The notes beneath the pieces were generated by a model. The model did not search any database and had not been told where the DNA came from. It saw only the letters and a list, made by a program, of their open reading frames with translations. Made by a program: the position numbers and the translations under genes. A DNA stretch of 64,000 bases from Colocasia esculenta (taxonomy: Eukaryota > Streptophyta > Magnoliopsida > Alismatales > Araceae), in assembly GCA_014218235.1 (NCBI GenBank), contig CM024761.1, positions 92,563,648-92,627,647 of the forward strand, given 5' to 3'. Positions 22,585 through 34,539 of this stretch are shown here, piece by piece (position 1 is the first letter of the stretch; each line of letters begins with the position of its first letter).

Positions 22585-23643
22585 CTACTCAAACAACTGA
22601 GAATACTTCTTCTTCATTGCATCCTCAAGCTCCCAAGTAGCCTCCTCTCGTGAGAAGTTGCGCCATAACACCTTCACCGACGCAATGCTCTTGTTCCGGA
22701 GATGCTAAACCTTCCGGTCAAGAATAGCTACTAGTTGCTCCACATAAGATAAATCTGACTGGATCTCCACTGGCTCGTGGCTAATAACATGAGACGGATC
22801 TCTGACATACCTCCTGAGCATAGATACGTGGAAAACATGATGAACACTAGCCAACGCTGGGGGTAAAGCTAGCTCATATGCCACGTTGCCCAATCGTCTG
22901 AGAATCTCATACGGGCCAATGAATCTAGGGCTTAACTTACTATGCCTTCCAAATCTAACTACACCACGAGTAGGTGAAATCTTCAAGAGGACATGCTCAC
23001 CTACCTCGAACTCCAAATCCTTCCTCCTGTTGTCGGCATAACTCTTCTGCCTATCCTGTGCCACAACAAGCCTCTTCCTGATGAGCTGGACCTTATCTGA
23101 AGTCTCTTGAACTAACTTCGGGCCAATTAGCTGTCTATCGCCAGTCTCCTCCCAACATAAAGGAGATCTACAAGGCCTACCATACAACGCCTCAAATGGA
23201 GCCATACCAATACTTGCATGGAAACCGTTGATGTATGCGAACTCCACAAAAGGTAAATGGCGCTCCCAATCATCCTTCCAATCCAGCACACACGCTCTCA
23301 ACATATCATCGAGCATCTGGATAGTCCTTTTGGATTGTCCATATGTCTACGGATGGAACGCCGAACTAAGCTTCAACTCCGAACCTAATGCATCCTGAAG
23401 ACCCTTCCACAGCCTCGAAGTAAATCTCGGATCTCGATCCAAAATGATCGCCTTCGGTACACCATGCAATATAATGATACCACTAATATACAATCTAGCT
23501 AAACTCTCTACCGACTGCTTCTTCTTCATAGGCAAGAAATGCGCAGTCTTTGAGAATCTATCTACCACTACCCAAATCTAGTCATTGCCCCGCCTTGATC
23601 TGGGCAAAACCATTACAAAATCCATAGTGACAGCTTCCCACTT
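22585..23643 (-). pseudogene. Gypsy integrase core and chromodomain-like C-terminus
   Basis: Read on the minus strand this continues from the zinc-binding region. VDRFSKTAHF holds the first Asp (about 23560) and LDRDPRFTS the second (about 23445). In the block that normally carries the catalytic Glu (GQSERTIQ in relatives) a Lys codon AAA stands there, consistent with a G-to-A change. Further on are VEFAYI, MAPFEALYGRPCRSPLCW and HVFHVSMLRRY, then a chromodomain-like tail EEATWELEDAM ending with the stop at 22585-22587. In-frame stops lie just after the 23644 segment, at about 23580, at about 23348 and at 22705-22707. Confidence 0.9.
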
Positions 23644-24807
23644 TCATACTGGGATTTCCATCTTCTGCATAAGACCAGATGGTCGCTGCCGCTCGGCCTT
23701 CACTTGCTGGCATACTAAACACCTAGACACATATTCTGCCACATCCTTCTTCATGCCAGACCACCAAAAAGATCTCTTCAAATCCTGGTACATCTTAGTG
23801 TTACCTGGGTGAATAGAGAAGCTCGACCTATGAGCTTCTGCGAAAACATGCTCACGGACATCTACGATGTCGGGAACACAAACACGGTGATGGAATCTAA
23901 TCACACCATCCTCATCCGGAGCAATGCTCGCCTTGCCCACCAACTCTTGGAGTCTAGGGTCGGTCTTCTGTTGCTCGATCACCTCATCCAATACTGAAGA
24001 CCTAATGGACAACTGAGCTACAAAAGCCTGACACAAAGATGGCTTTAACTCAGTCATCGCACACGCTGCATCCTCCAACATCATCCAATCCTGCTGGAGT
24101 GATGACCTCTTCCTACTAAGGGCATCCGCTACGACATTCGCCCTTCCAGGATGATACTGAAGGTCGAAGTCATAGTTCTTTAGGAATTCAATCCATCTTC
24201 TCTGCCTCAGGTTTAATTCCTTTTGGGAGAAAAGATACTTCAGACTCTTGTGGTCAGTGAACACCTCAAATATGACACCATAAAGATAGTGCCTCCAGAT
24301 CTTTAGTGCATGAACTACTACCGGAAGCTCCAAATCATGAGTCGAATAGCTACGCTCATGCTCCTTCAATTGGCGCGAAGCATATGCTACTACCCTTCCT
24401 TGCTGCATCAATACACAGCCAAGGTCAATCCGAGATGCATCCGTATAGATGACAAAACCCTCATCATCACTAGGTAAAACCAATACTGTAGTGAAAGTAA
24501 GCTTAGCCTTCAATAATTGAAAACTACTCTCACATTCCTCGGACCAAACAAACTTCTCACCCTTCCTGGTTAGCTTAGTTAACGGGGTGGCGATGGATGC
24601 AAATCCTTCAATGAATCGTCGATAATAACCCGCCAAACCAAGGAAACTTCAAATCTCCGAAGGGGTCCTGGGAATCTCCCAATCCAACACAGCCTGGACC
24701 TTCGCTGGATCTACCACTACACCAGCACCAGAGATAACATGCCCAAGAAAATGAACCTCGTGCATCCAAAAATCGCACTTGCTGAATTTTGCATATAGCT
24801 TGTGCTC
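23644..24807 (-). pseudogene. Gypsy RT end, RNase H and integrase zinc finger
   Basis: On the minus strand the RT connection (LGHVISGAGV, MAGYYRRFIEG) is followed by RNase H with YTDASRIDLG (about 24440), HDLELPVVVHAL, FTDHKSLKYL and VVADALSRK (about 24125). Then comes an H-x3-H-x-C-x2-C integrase finger containing HRSSFSIHPGNTKM and CLVCQQVKAERQRPSGLM. TGA stops at about 24804 and 24652 interrupt the junction with the RT ORF; both sit where Arg (CGA) is usual. Confidence 0.9.
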
Positions 24808-26712
24808 TCAGAGAACTTCCAACACTACCCTCAAATGCTGACGGTGTGCGGCCTCATCCTGAGAATAGACCAACACATCATCGATGAACACTATGACAAA
24901 ACTATCTAGATAAGGTCTAAACACCCTGTTCATGAGATCCATGAACGCTGCAGGGGCGTTGGTTAGACCAAACGGAAGATCCAAAAACTCATAATGTCCA
25001 TAACGGGTTCTAAAAGCTGTCTTGGACACATCCTCACTCCTAATCCTCAACGGATGATAGCCAGACCACAAATCAATCTTAGAAAAGATCGATGCATTCT
25101 GCAGCTGGTCAAACAAATCATCAATCCGAGGTAATGGATACCTGTTCTTCACAATCACTTGATTTAGCTTCCTATAATCGATGCATAACCTAATTGACCC
25201 ATCCTTCTTCTTCACAAACAATATAGGTGCGCCCCAAGGAGATACACTAGGGTGAATAAATCCCTTATCTAGCAAATCTTGCAACTGCTTCCTTAGCTCC
25301 GCTAACTCTGCAGGTGTCATCCAATAAGGAGCCTTTGAGATAGGAGAGGTGCTTGGAAGCAACTCTAGTGTAAACTCTATCTCTCTAGCCAGTGGCAAAC
25401 CAGATAAGTCATCGGGAAAGACATCTGGAAAATCCTGTACTACCTCAATCTCCACAAGAGTAGGTGACTCATCAGCTCTTGGTACTAATACCATGCTGGC
25501 AAGAAAAGCATCACCACCCTTGTTCACCATTCTCATTGCCTTCATGGAGGAGATGACAAACTTTCCCGCTAAGTTCCTTGGCAAGGGATGTGAAAACCCA
25601 TCCTCACCGGGAATGCGGAAAACAATCTTCTTCCCATGATAATTCACTAACGCATAGTGCTCCTCTAGACAATCCAGACCAAGAATAGCATCATAGTCCT
25701 TCATCTTTAGCAAGAAGAAACACCCTTCTAGGACTCTATCCTCAATGCACACCGGTAAAGATAGAATACATTTCCTAGTCGATACCGTACCCACAGGTGT
25801 GTGCACAGACAAAGGGACTTGTAACTCCTCAGACTCTAACCCTAACTCTAAGGCTAACTGACTAGCAAACCGCTCGAAAATGAACGAGTGAGTGGCACCC
25901 GTATCAAATAAAACTCGAGCGTGCACACCCATGAAAAGAACCGTACCTTCGGTAACATGCTCCCCCTGCTCTGCATCCTCACGAGCCAACGCAAACACTC
26001 GAGCTGGGGCTCGAGGCCTCTCTGGTCGACCTGTAGCTGGTGCTGGTGCTGCTGGGGCTGACGCTGGTTGCTGGACTCCTTGCTGAAGTCTAGGGCAATC
26101 CTTGATCTTATGCTCGCTGCTCCAACACTTCAGGCATTTTCCCGCCATCTTCCAGCACTCCGTACCACCATGTGCCCTCCCACAATGAGGACACTCCTTC
26201 TGGCCATTAGGGGAATGCTGAGAAGGTACCTGACGACTTCCCGATGCCACAGGATGCTGCGGTGACTGATAAGCCGCCTTCTTCCTCTCTTGCCTCTGAA
26301 AAGGAGTTGTAGGCCTCTTCTGCGAAGCCTTCTTCTCCTCGAGATACTGCTCCATCTCTCCCTCCTGCCGACAAGCTGCACTAAGAGCCTCATCGAGGGT
26401 ACGATGGTCAAACGCCACCAACCTCGTCCTCAGAGATGGTCTCAGACCCATCACGAACTTCTTCGCCTTCCTACGCTCATCAGCCACAATATGAGGGGCA
26501 TATTTCGATAGCTCGGCAAACCTGGCCTCGTACTCCAGTACAGTCATGGAGCCCTGAGTCAAGGAGAGGAACTCCTGCTCCATCTTGTCCTGGATGTGCT
26601 CGGGGATGAACTTGGCCCGAAAGAGCCGCACGAACTCGTCCTAAGACACCTCTACTGCACCGTTCTCGAACTAGGTACGTAGCAACGAAGACCACCACAC
26701 GTCGGCTCGCTC
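24808..26712 (-). pseudogene. Gypsy gag 3' part, protease and RT
   Basis: The frame is open from the ATG at 26631 to 24808 (607 codons). It contains Retrotrans_gag sequence (VLEYEARFAELSKYAPH), a CPHCGRAHGG/CLKCWSSEHKIKDCP double knuckle (about 26190-26090), the protease motif VLFDTGATHSF (about 25920) with ILGLDCLEEH, and RT with SPWGAPILFVKKKDGS, CIDYRKLNQV, LPFGLTNAPAAF and catalytic FIDDVLVYS (about 24890). Upstream (26632-26712) the capsid frame continues from the splice-acceptor-like site with two TAG stops. The catalytic Asp pair is intact. Confidence 0.92.
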
Positions 26713-26788
26713 CTGCCAAAACATTCCATAAGGACCAGACCAAACAATCTAGGCCTAAATAATTAAAGGCACAACAATTTACACATAC
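26713..26788 (-). other. Candidate intron 2 in Gypsy gag (76 bp)
   Basis: On the minus strand the insert begins GTATGT (26788) and ends TTTTGGCAG (26713). Its removal joins TYMLQ to ERADVWW in phase 0, restoring the usual capsid motif across the gap. Its length is not a multiple of three, so if retained it shifts the frame. Confidence 0.65.
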
Positions 26789-26992
26789 CTGTAGCATATA
26801 TGTGGCTAAAGTGACTCTATCATCGTCAGCACACCTAATAGCTCGGATGATCTTCTCGATCTCCCTCAGCCAGCTTTCAGCTAACAGCGGATCGCTCTCC
26901 CCCTTAAAAGAGGGCAGCGTCATCCTCTTGAACCTTTCCATGATGGAGGGTCCACCATGGTCATGAGCCTGGGGAACTGGCGCCAGAGCCTG
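26789..26992 (-). pseudogene. Gypsy gag middle exon-like segment
   Basis: On the minus strand this reads from CAGGCTCTGGCG through a His/Gly/Pro stretch to the capsid start MERFKRMTLPSFKG (ATG at 26941-26939) and on to TYMLQ, with no internal stop. It is bounded by AG on the upstream side and GT on the downstream side of the flanking inserts. Confidence 0.75.
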
Positions 26993-27087
26993 CTACAACA
27001 AACAACATAAGTAACACAGATACAATATAGCAACATAGCAAACATGTAATTTAAATAAAACAGACTACTCTATCTTATCATTCTGAC
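26993..27087 (-). other. Candidate intron 1 in Gypsy gag (95 bp)
   Basis: On the minus strand it begins GTCAGAAT (27087) and ends with a T-rich TTTGTTGTAG (26993). It contains an in-frame stop and is A/T-rich compared with its flanks. Removal joins LEAQ to QALAP in phase 0. Confidence 0.6.
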
Positions 27088-27324
27088 CTGAGCCTCCAGC
27101 TGAGCCTGGAGTGCAGCCTGAGTATGGGCCTCCGTCTACATAGCCTGAACTAACCCCTGCATGAACACTCCATAGTCCACTGGTGGTGGTGGAGGAAGCA
27201 CAGGACCCTGAGGTGCTGAGGCTTGCTGCTCACCCTGGTCCTCATGCCTAGGCTCAACCCTTTCCTCTCTCCTCTACTCACCCTCATGAGCAGGAGCACC
27301 ACGCCTACCTCGGAAAGCTATAGC
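27088..27324 (-). pseudogene. Gypsy gag N-terminal segment
   Basis: On the minus strand the frame reads a basic FRGRRG start, a Glu/Arg-rich part, a PPPPP run and Gln/Ala repeats, with two TAG stops. No ATG opens it. A TTTGTTTTGCAG acceptor-like sequence directly upstream (27325-27336) suggests that a further leader exon may supply the start; no donor was identified with confidence. Confidence 0.55.
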
Positions 27325-27452
27325 CTGCAAAACAAATTAATCCCAATTAGGAACTAAACTATCTAATTCCTAACTATGTGGACAATCTATAAAGACTTAG
27401 CATATAATGAAGATGATGGCATAATTATATTTATGTACAATCTCAACCCGTT

Positions 27453-27464
27453 GCTCTGATACCA
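27453..27464 (-). promoter_or_regulatory. Gypsy primer-binding site
   Basis: On the minus strand TGGTATCAGAGC, followed by AACGGG, matches the initiator tRNA-Met primer site five bases after the 5' LTR. Confidence 0.92.
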
Positions 27465-27469
27465 ATCTC

Positions 27470-30400
27470 TGTAATGACCCTCCTTATACCGGTACGGTTA
27501 TACCAACCCACGTCGATATAGAGAGCGTTGCTACAGTGGGACATTTACCCAACACATTCAATAGGCTGAGACGTACACAAATATAAACACATAACAGCGG
27601 AAAGAAAGAGCTGAATATAAATATTTTATTCCATCATCCACATTTTATTCACAGTCCATATAGAACAAAAGGAAACTAAACATTTCATAATTGAGAAAAT
27701 AAAACAATTTACATTGTCCACAATTTAATTACTTAACGCCTTTATTACATACTTTGAAAAGAAAGTACAATATCGCTGATCTCCACAAATATCTCCTACT
27801 CTCACTTCGAGTCACTCCTGACTATCTCCTCGAAAGAAGTAGAGATACCTGCATCTGTACGCCGAAACAAGAGTGAGTCTAAATGACTCAGCAAGCAAAT
27901 CTATGCACGTTACACATACATACATCATATAGACATTTTACTTTTAAACAAAACCACCAATACATGTAACATGGTTCAAACAATCTTTTTAAAAACCTAA
28001 ACATGATATTTCTACAATTTTATGATACATGGTACATGCTTTATATTTCTTTTCACAACAAAATAAGCCTATCACATGCTTTCTATACATTCTTTAACAT
28101 GCTAACTCAAGTCACATTTCATTACATTCATCTTGTAATACAATGGCAAGTTAATCATGGAGTTTACTCATAATGAATGAAATGTTCCTATCATGGATTC
28201 TATGGACATTCTCACATGTATAACTAAACTATATACATAAATAGCTTGCTATTTTGACATGGATAAAAACATTCATGTAGTGATTCACAATTTCACACGT
28301 TATCATATTATTTCACATATTCACGTGATCATTTACACATTTTATACATTCACATTTCACATGTATACAATCACATTGTTCTCATTAAATGCCATGACAC
28401 ATAGTCCAAACCACCTCTAGAAGGACACACACATATCGCATTCACACACATACCTATCACCTAGGCAAGACAGTGATAGATCTTGGTTAACTACGCAGAA
28501 CCGGGAGAAGCACTCTCCACCCTAACTAGTGGTACTTGTCCACCTCCAGGATTTTCTCCCAATGCCCATGGGATTTCACACACATGAACCTTCCCATAGG
28601 GACTTTACTATGGTACAGTTCCTCAGCCCTCTAAGGTAGCAGTGTCACCCAATGGCACATTTTATTCATTTTCCTAATATTCACATTGTTCACACACTTA
28701 TTTACATTATTACATTCACTTGTACATGATTTCATGATTCGGTTTATCTACTAACATGCTTCTGTTTACAATGTTAAACATACCATAATTAACCCTAATC
28801 ATGCTGTAATTTGTTAAATGATAAACACCTAAACTAAGCATGTTCCACATTATCTTCTTTTCTAAGTTGAATCCGAATTAGCAACTACTGATATCCAAAC
28901 AACATGAAATTTTTATTACAATATGCTTACAGATTGACTATCATACACATAAATTTTCATAATTTTTGGAAATATACACAATTTATAAAAATTAGATCAC
29001 TCATTCTGCCTAATTATCAAGAACCTAATTTAGTATGATTCACAATATACATATATTTTTAACAGTTCTATAGGTGACCTCTAACAGTCATGATATCACA
29101 TAAAATTTTCTGGAAATTTAACAGGTATCATACATTTTTATTTGGAATTTAAAACAACCAATTCATACTTACTATTCTGTTTTACAGAATTTCTACATAT
29201 TCACCCAACAATTTAAAAATTTCCTAAATTTCATGGCATGACCTGACACACATGTACATCACACAGAAAATTTCTGATATTCTAATTAAGCACAAATTCA
29301 TATAACAGAAATTAAAAAGGGCAAAGACATGCTCAATAACTCCTTTTAGAATTTTTACATAAATAATAAAATGAATAAAAAATCTGTCCAAGCCACACAA
29401 TATGATCCATTGAAGATACTTAACCACATATAAATTTTACAATATATCCCCATGTTTGGAAATCCAGAAAATAGATTACAGAGGCCAGACATGTCAGTGT
29501 CATGGCCAGAAGAACTCAACGGCACACAGGTGGCCGTCAACCTGGTTAACAGCACCATCGGTGGCCGCCAACCTAGGATCTAAATGGCAACGGATGATGT
29601 CGTCTAGTTCCTGTCTGTGCAAACACAAACTGAACATCAAAAATCCGATAGAAGAGGGGTTCCAGGACACGATTAAAATATGTAAAATTTCCTAGGACCT
29701 ACTAGACGCATGTATGGATAACGGGTATGGTTTACTTGCCTTCAGAAAAATCTACAAACGAGTTTATGAGTTGAAGAAGCCCTCCTCGGCCTGAGCCAAT
29801 GAGCCTTCAAATCCTCCCCGATCCGGCTTCTGTGATGATTTTTGAAGCACGCCGGAGTTGGGAAGATGCACCCTGATGCTTAGACTCCCTCCCAGTCATG
29901 GTAGAACGTCGGAAGAAGTCTCCAGTCGTCGAATCCAAGAGTTCAAAGATCGGGTTTCGCACAAGAGTTTTAGGGTTTTGACAAAAGAGTCAAAAGGGTT
30001 AGATCTGACCAGAAAATGGGTATTTTATAGGGTTAGGGGTCGGAGACGCCTTTAGGTAGGCTAGATGACCGTTGGAGAACGGTTTCCTAAACAAGAGGCG
30101 AAATGATCGCGGGCATTTTTGGATCTAAAGATGCAACAAATCTGGGAGGTTAACGTCAATATCACTGGTCGCCGGTCTGGGGTTAGCGTCCATTGATGTG
30201 GCCGCTTACTTCCCATTAACGTCAACTCATATTGACGCCAATAGGTCATTTGGGCAGAATTTAAAAACTGCAGAAAATTACACCTGCACAATGCATGTAC
30301 ATGAAATATACAATATATACTTTAAAAATAATACTATTTATGCAATGTAAATAAATAATATGCACCATAAGAATATATATACATATATTTACAACAATAC

Positions 30401-30495
30401 TCAATTAGTTTATATATACATATCTACACACACAAGCATAATTTCTTTACACAATCAAACATCTATATAAGAGGGTAAAATTCAAGGGCCTTACA
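27470..30495 (-). repeat. Gypsy 5' LTR (right on the plus strand)
   Basis: Starts TGTAATGACC and ends GGCCTTACA on the plus strand; pairs with 19517-22539. It would drive minus-strand transcription. No coding potential. Confidence 0.93.
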
Positions 30496-30500
30496 CATTA

Positions 30501-30768
30501 TCATCACCTATTTTTTCATTTTCCGCATTAACTGCTCCACCATTTCAAAAGTAACTTTATGTCCTTCCGTTACGATGAGAACCCTTCCTTCACTGATTCA
30601 CTCTCTTTCTTTCTTATCTCTTTCGACTCGAAGGCCTGTAAAACCCTCATCGACTCCAGCATCCCTCTTCGTGCTTTCGAAGGATCTCTTTCTTCCCGCT
30701 CAAATTTCTTGAGGGGTTTTGTTCTTCTTTCTCCCACGATCCTCCAGAACTCTTCCTTGCAAACTTTC
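30501..30768 (+). other. Copia-1 spacer before the extra ORF
   Basis: Resumes Copia-1 after the Gypsy insertion. Pyrimidine-rich, leader-like. A frame is open from 30559 but shows no recognised domain. Confidence 0.5.
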
Positions 30769-31513
30769 ATGGCCGCTTCTGAGAGCTCCAGTAGTGTGGG
30801 TGGCTACAGTGCCGCCTTCTTCATGGAAGATCAACTGGAGATATATATATCAAGTTGTGAAGATCAAGCTCTTTTGCAACAAGGCAGTTGACTTGGATGA
30901 TTTGGAGAAGCATGGTATGCATAGTGTGATTGAAGCCCTTCAGAGGTTGAAGTGGATGGGTATTTGCACTGTTTCTGAGCCAAGCTACCCGCACCTGGCC
31001 AAGGCGTTCTACACATGTTTGAAATCAGAAGAAGATGGATCTCTTACCTCCTTGGTCAAAGGTAAATCTATTCATATCAATCATGACCTGTTGGAGAGGC
31101 TATTTGGAGTTTCTAAAGTAGGGCATAGTCTAGTGAACTCTATAGACATTCATGCTAAGGGGCTTGAGATTATTGGAACAGAGTACAAGTTGAAGGATGG
31201 TAAGATAGATATAAACCAGTTCAATGCATTCAACAGAATATTACATTTTATAGTTTGTAAGATTTTGGTACCTAGGAGTGCTACTTTCTCTTCCTGCACA
31301 AAAGGTGATGCCGATATGATATTTTGGGCTATTCAGAAGCAAGATATTAACATGGTTCAGATCATAGTAGAAAGGATGAAGTCTGTTGCTGAAGTTATTT
31401 GGGATAAGAAAAATAAATTGGCAGTGTCCCTTCCTTATGCTCATTTACTTACCAAAATTTTCAGCCATTTTGAGATTGATTTGAAAGGTGAACTGATGGA
31501 GAAGATGGGTTAG
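30769..31513 (+). pseudogene. Copia-1 extra 3' ORF, putative plant transposon protein domain
   Basis: The probable start is the ATG at 30769 (MAASESSSS); a frame change near 30840 leads into the frame that is open to the stop at 31511-31513. The domain contains AVDLDDLEKHGMH, VIEALQRLKWMG, HLAKAFYTCL, a LVKGKSIHINHDLLERLFGV segment and a SLPYAHLLTKIF segment. It resembles the plant transposon-associated domain (Pfam 'Transposase_32' type) found in extra ORFs of retroelements; the name does not prove transposase activity. The position between pol and the 3' LTR corresponds to the env-like ORF of SIRE elements. No signal peptide or clear membrane segment was seen. Confidence 0.7.
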
Positions 31514-34343
31514 CCCATTCGGACTAGGAATCTGAAGAAGAGTGGATTCTCCTTGGTAGGAAGTGTGTGGACCAAGACATCTGTGGCTGAAGGAGAAGCC
31601 ATTATAGGAGAAGCCTCCCTGCTGAAGTTCATGAAGAAGAAGCTATAGTTAGAGAGGATGATCCTCCTGCATTAGAAAGGAGGATTGAAGACATTGCACC
31701 AGAATTTCTTGAGCCTTTTAGGCAAACTTCTGAAGGTGTGATCCCTCCTCAAATTCCTGCACATGCTGTTATTCAAGAGTCAGTTGATGAACCCATGGAT
31801 AGTGTTACTCACACTGAGAGGGAGCATGTAGATGCTCATATTGAAGAAACCACTACTACTCATGTTGAAGAAGCTCATATGGAAGAGAGCCATGAAGAAA
31901 CAATTCCAGAGGTTATGGTACCAGGCCATATTGAGGATGTTCATATGGAAGATGCTCCTACTCAGGGGGAGCCTACTGCTAGTGCTCCTGAAGATCAATT
32001 CCAAGAAGGTTTAGTTGAAGATACTTCTGAGGATGATGAGCCAACTGCCGGCTCTAAAGGCAAAGGAAAAGGTGTTGCCAAAAATATTCCAATGCTCACC
32101 AGAAAGGCACACTATAGATCCCAGAAGAAGAAGATCCATGTACACTTGGAACCAGTCATTGCCAACTGAATGCTCAAGGAGAAATTTTGTGCTCTTTATA
32201 GTCTGATGTGACTTCTATTTTTCTCAGCCAGAGCACTAAAGCTAAAGAAATTGGAGCAGTCAAATCTGAGCTCCAGAAAATGAGAAGTGATTTAGGGAGC
32301 TTGAAGAAGTTGGGAACAAACCTAGCAGACTTTGTGAGGGAGCACTTATCAGCTCAAGCCCCTCATGTTCAAACTGAATTAGTACCAGCAGATAATGCTA
32401 GGCCATCAGGGCCTCCTGAATTAGATCAACCAACAGAACAAGTTGCAGGGCCATCCGGGCCATCTATAGAGGAATCCGGGCAACCACGGCCGTCAGTGGA
32501 AGAATCAGGGTCATCTATAGTTGCAGATGTTGGAGCTGGGCCATCAGGGCCATCAGAGCAAGTGGAATCAGTGGCAGAGCCAACCGGGCCTCAAGTTCTT
32601 ATAGAGGAAGCTGCTGTGCCCCCAGGGTCTTCTGATCCTCCTGTCTTTTAGACTCCAGCCCCTTCCTCTCCACCTACCTCTTTCACTGCCCCACCTGCTC
32701 CTGAACCCTCCAAGAAACCCCTTCCAAAACACATTTCTTCTCCTACTCCTTTCCCTGCTGCCTCCTATTCCTCACCTATCCCTTCCTCTTCCATTCCTCC
32801 TCCAACTTTTGAGGCACCTCCTGCCTCCTCCTCTTCTGCTGGTCCCTCCTCTGCTGGACCATCTACACAACCTCCTCCCACTTCATCTTTTGCCTCTCTT
32901 CATCCACCTAATCCACCCTCCTTCATCACTCTCATTCCTGAGGGTGCCAGTATTATTCGCCATACTGTGCAAGACATCAAGGATGAGTTTGAAGAAGCCA
33001 TCCTCCGCACAGTTCTTTCTGTCTCTGCCCATATCCACAGGATTGAATCTCAGCCTTCTTCCAGTCCTGCCTCCAAGAAAAGGAAGACATCTAAAAAGCT
33101 TGTTTTTCCTTCATCTCAAGCTCTCTTTCCTCCTCTGTGGTACTCTCTTTTAGTAGTCCATAGAAGAAAAAACTTATATTCTGAATATCTCCAAAAGTGT
33201 ACTTTTGCAGCAACTTTTGGCCTTCCCTACCTTAATCTATCTAAACATCTCAATATCATTCTTCCTATTTCTCTTATCCCTACGCCTGATCAATAAAAAA
33301 TCCTTTCCTCAGCTGAGTCCAAGACTGAGGATCAGTGGGCCAAGGCTAATAAAGATGTTTGCAGAAAGTTTGAGGTTGCCAGGGCCAACACTTTTCCACC
33401 CTCAGACCACCCTCTCACTCTGTCTGAGTGGTTTGTCTATCAGCACAGATCCACTAGGGGACCCTTCATCCAGAAGGAGATCAAACTGGTTAGGCATTTC
33501 CATATGTACTAAGACTATTGCTTTGTCAATCGCCCTCCAGAAGTTCAGCTTGGTCAGTTCAGAGCAGCTATCGCTCAGCTCTGTACAAAAAACTCAATGA
33601 ATACCCCTCTTCAGGATGATTTTGCCACTTTGTAGATTCCCCCTATTGCCTTTCTCCCTAAGTTGCACTTTCTGCTTATGGACTTTGATGTGGGTCCTAT
33701 CGTCTTTGAGAGATTTTCCAGAGTTATGGCACGGATCTTTGTTCAGAAAGGAGCTCCTCTTGCCTTTCATAGATTTTTATTTAGAGAATATCAAAGCGGT
33801 TTTATCAAGTCTTCTGTTTTAGCTCCACTACTAGCAGAATCTGAGAGATTTGTCAACTCTGACTGGTGTAAAGTCTATCCTGAGGCAGCTCTTTAGTTAG
33901 ATCAGACAAATACCTCCTTAAATCAGTCAAATCAGTTGACTCTTACTCCTGAGCAGTTCATGGATCTCAACTCCATCAACCTAGTTTCAGATCCTTATTG
34001 CATTTGGGTTGAGAGATACAAGATTTATGTAGCATTGTAGATGGACCTGATAGCTCACAAGCTCCATTATCCTAACTCCATAGATAAGTTCCTTCAACAT
34101 GCCAATTTTGCGACTGTTGGACTCTACAGATTGTCTCTTAGTGCTGATGAATACTCCCTTTTTATTGAAGATCAGAGACAGCTTCACATCAAGAGACTCA
34201 GTCCAGAGATGGGGCCTTCCTATAATAATAGTTGGGGTGTCTTTAAAACTATTTTTGAAGAGCGAGAAGTTCAAGCTTGGCCGATTATCACTCACTATAC
34301 TTCTCTTCTGTCTCCTGCCTTCTACATTTTTGACCCTGACTAA
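31514..34343 (+). pseudogene. Copia-1 extra ORF, low-complexity middle and C-terminal part
   Basis: After several stops and frame changes the region encodes an acidic His/Glu/Met repeat (31738-32169), a Gly-Pro-Ser repeat with PSGPS units (32390-32640), Pro/Ser-rich sequence (32640-32960) and a helical C-terminal part containing MDFDVGPIVFERF (about 33678) and LYRLSLSADEYSLF (about 34121). It ends with the stop at 34341-34343. The C-terminal part matches no domain I recognise. It is probably the continuation of the protein starting at 30769. Confidence 0.55.
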
Positions 34344-34435
34344 TTAATCAAATTTGCTTCTTTGGATCCCATTTATCTTAGTCTCTTTCTTACTATTCTC
34401 TTTTCTTTTTATTCATTCCTTTTTGCTTAATGACA

Positions 34436-34539
34436 CAAAGGGGGAGAAAATATTCTAAAATAAATTTTGCAGCAAAATTTTTTCAGCTCTTCTATATATG
34501 CATTTCTTTATGTTTTGTCATCACCAAAAAGGGGGAGAT
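34436..34539 (+). promoter_or_regulatory. Copia-1 polypurine tracts
   Basis: AAAGGGGGAGAAAA at about 34437-34450 and AAAAAGGGGGAGAT at about 34526-34539. The second abuts the 3' LTR start at 34540. A duplicated purine tract is seen here directly. Confidence 0.8.

Larger units (their letters stand above)
19517..30495 (-). mobile_element. Complete Gypsy LTR retrotransposon (chromovirus, Tekay-like), 10,979 bp
   Basis: LTRs of 3023 bp (19517-22539) and 3026 bp (27470-30495), nearly identical by eye, are flanked by CATTA duplications. Read on the minus strand the order is 5' LTR, PBS, gag (with two intron-like insertions), protease, RT, RNase H, integrase with a chromodomain-like end, purine tract, 3' LTR. 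RT before integrase defines Gypsy; the integrase tail EEATWELEDAM fits chromoviruses with long LTRs such as Tekay/Del. At least ten premature stops make it non-autonomous although the LTRs remain similar. Confidence 0.93.

Noticed and set aside
19517..30495. Host gene on the minus strand with introns
   Set aside because: The introns lie in gag of a complete Gypsy element bounded by LTRs and CATTA duplications. It is not a host gene.
32809..33153. 114-codon Leu/Pro-rich frame resembling membrane protein
   Set aside because: A shifted reading of Pro/Ser-rich sequence of the Copia extra ORF. The hydrophobicity comes from CT-rich codons.
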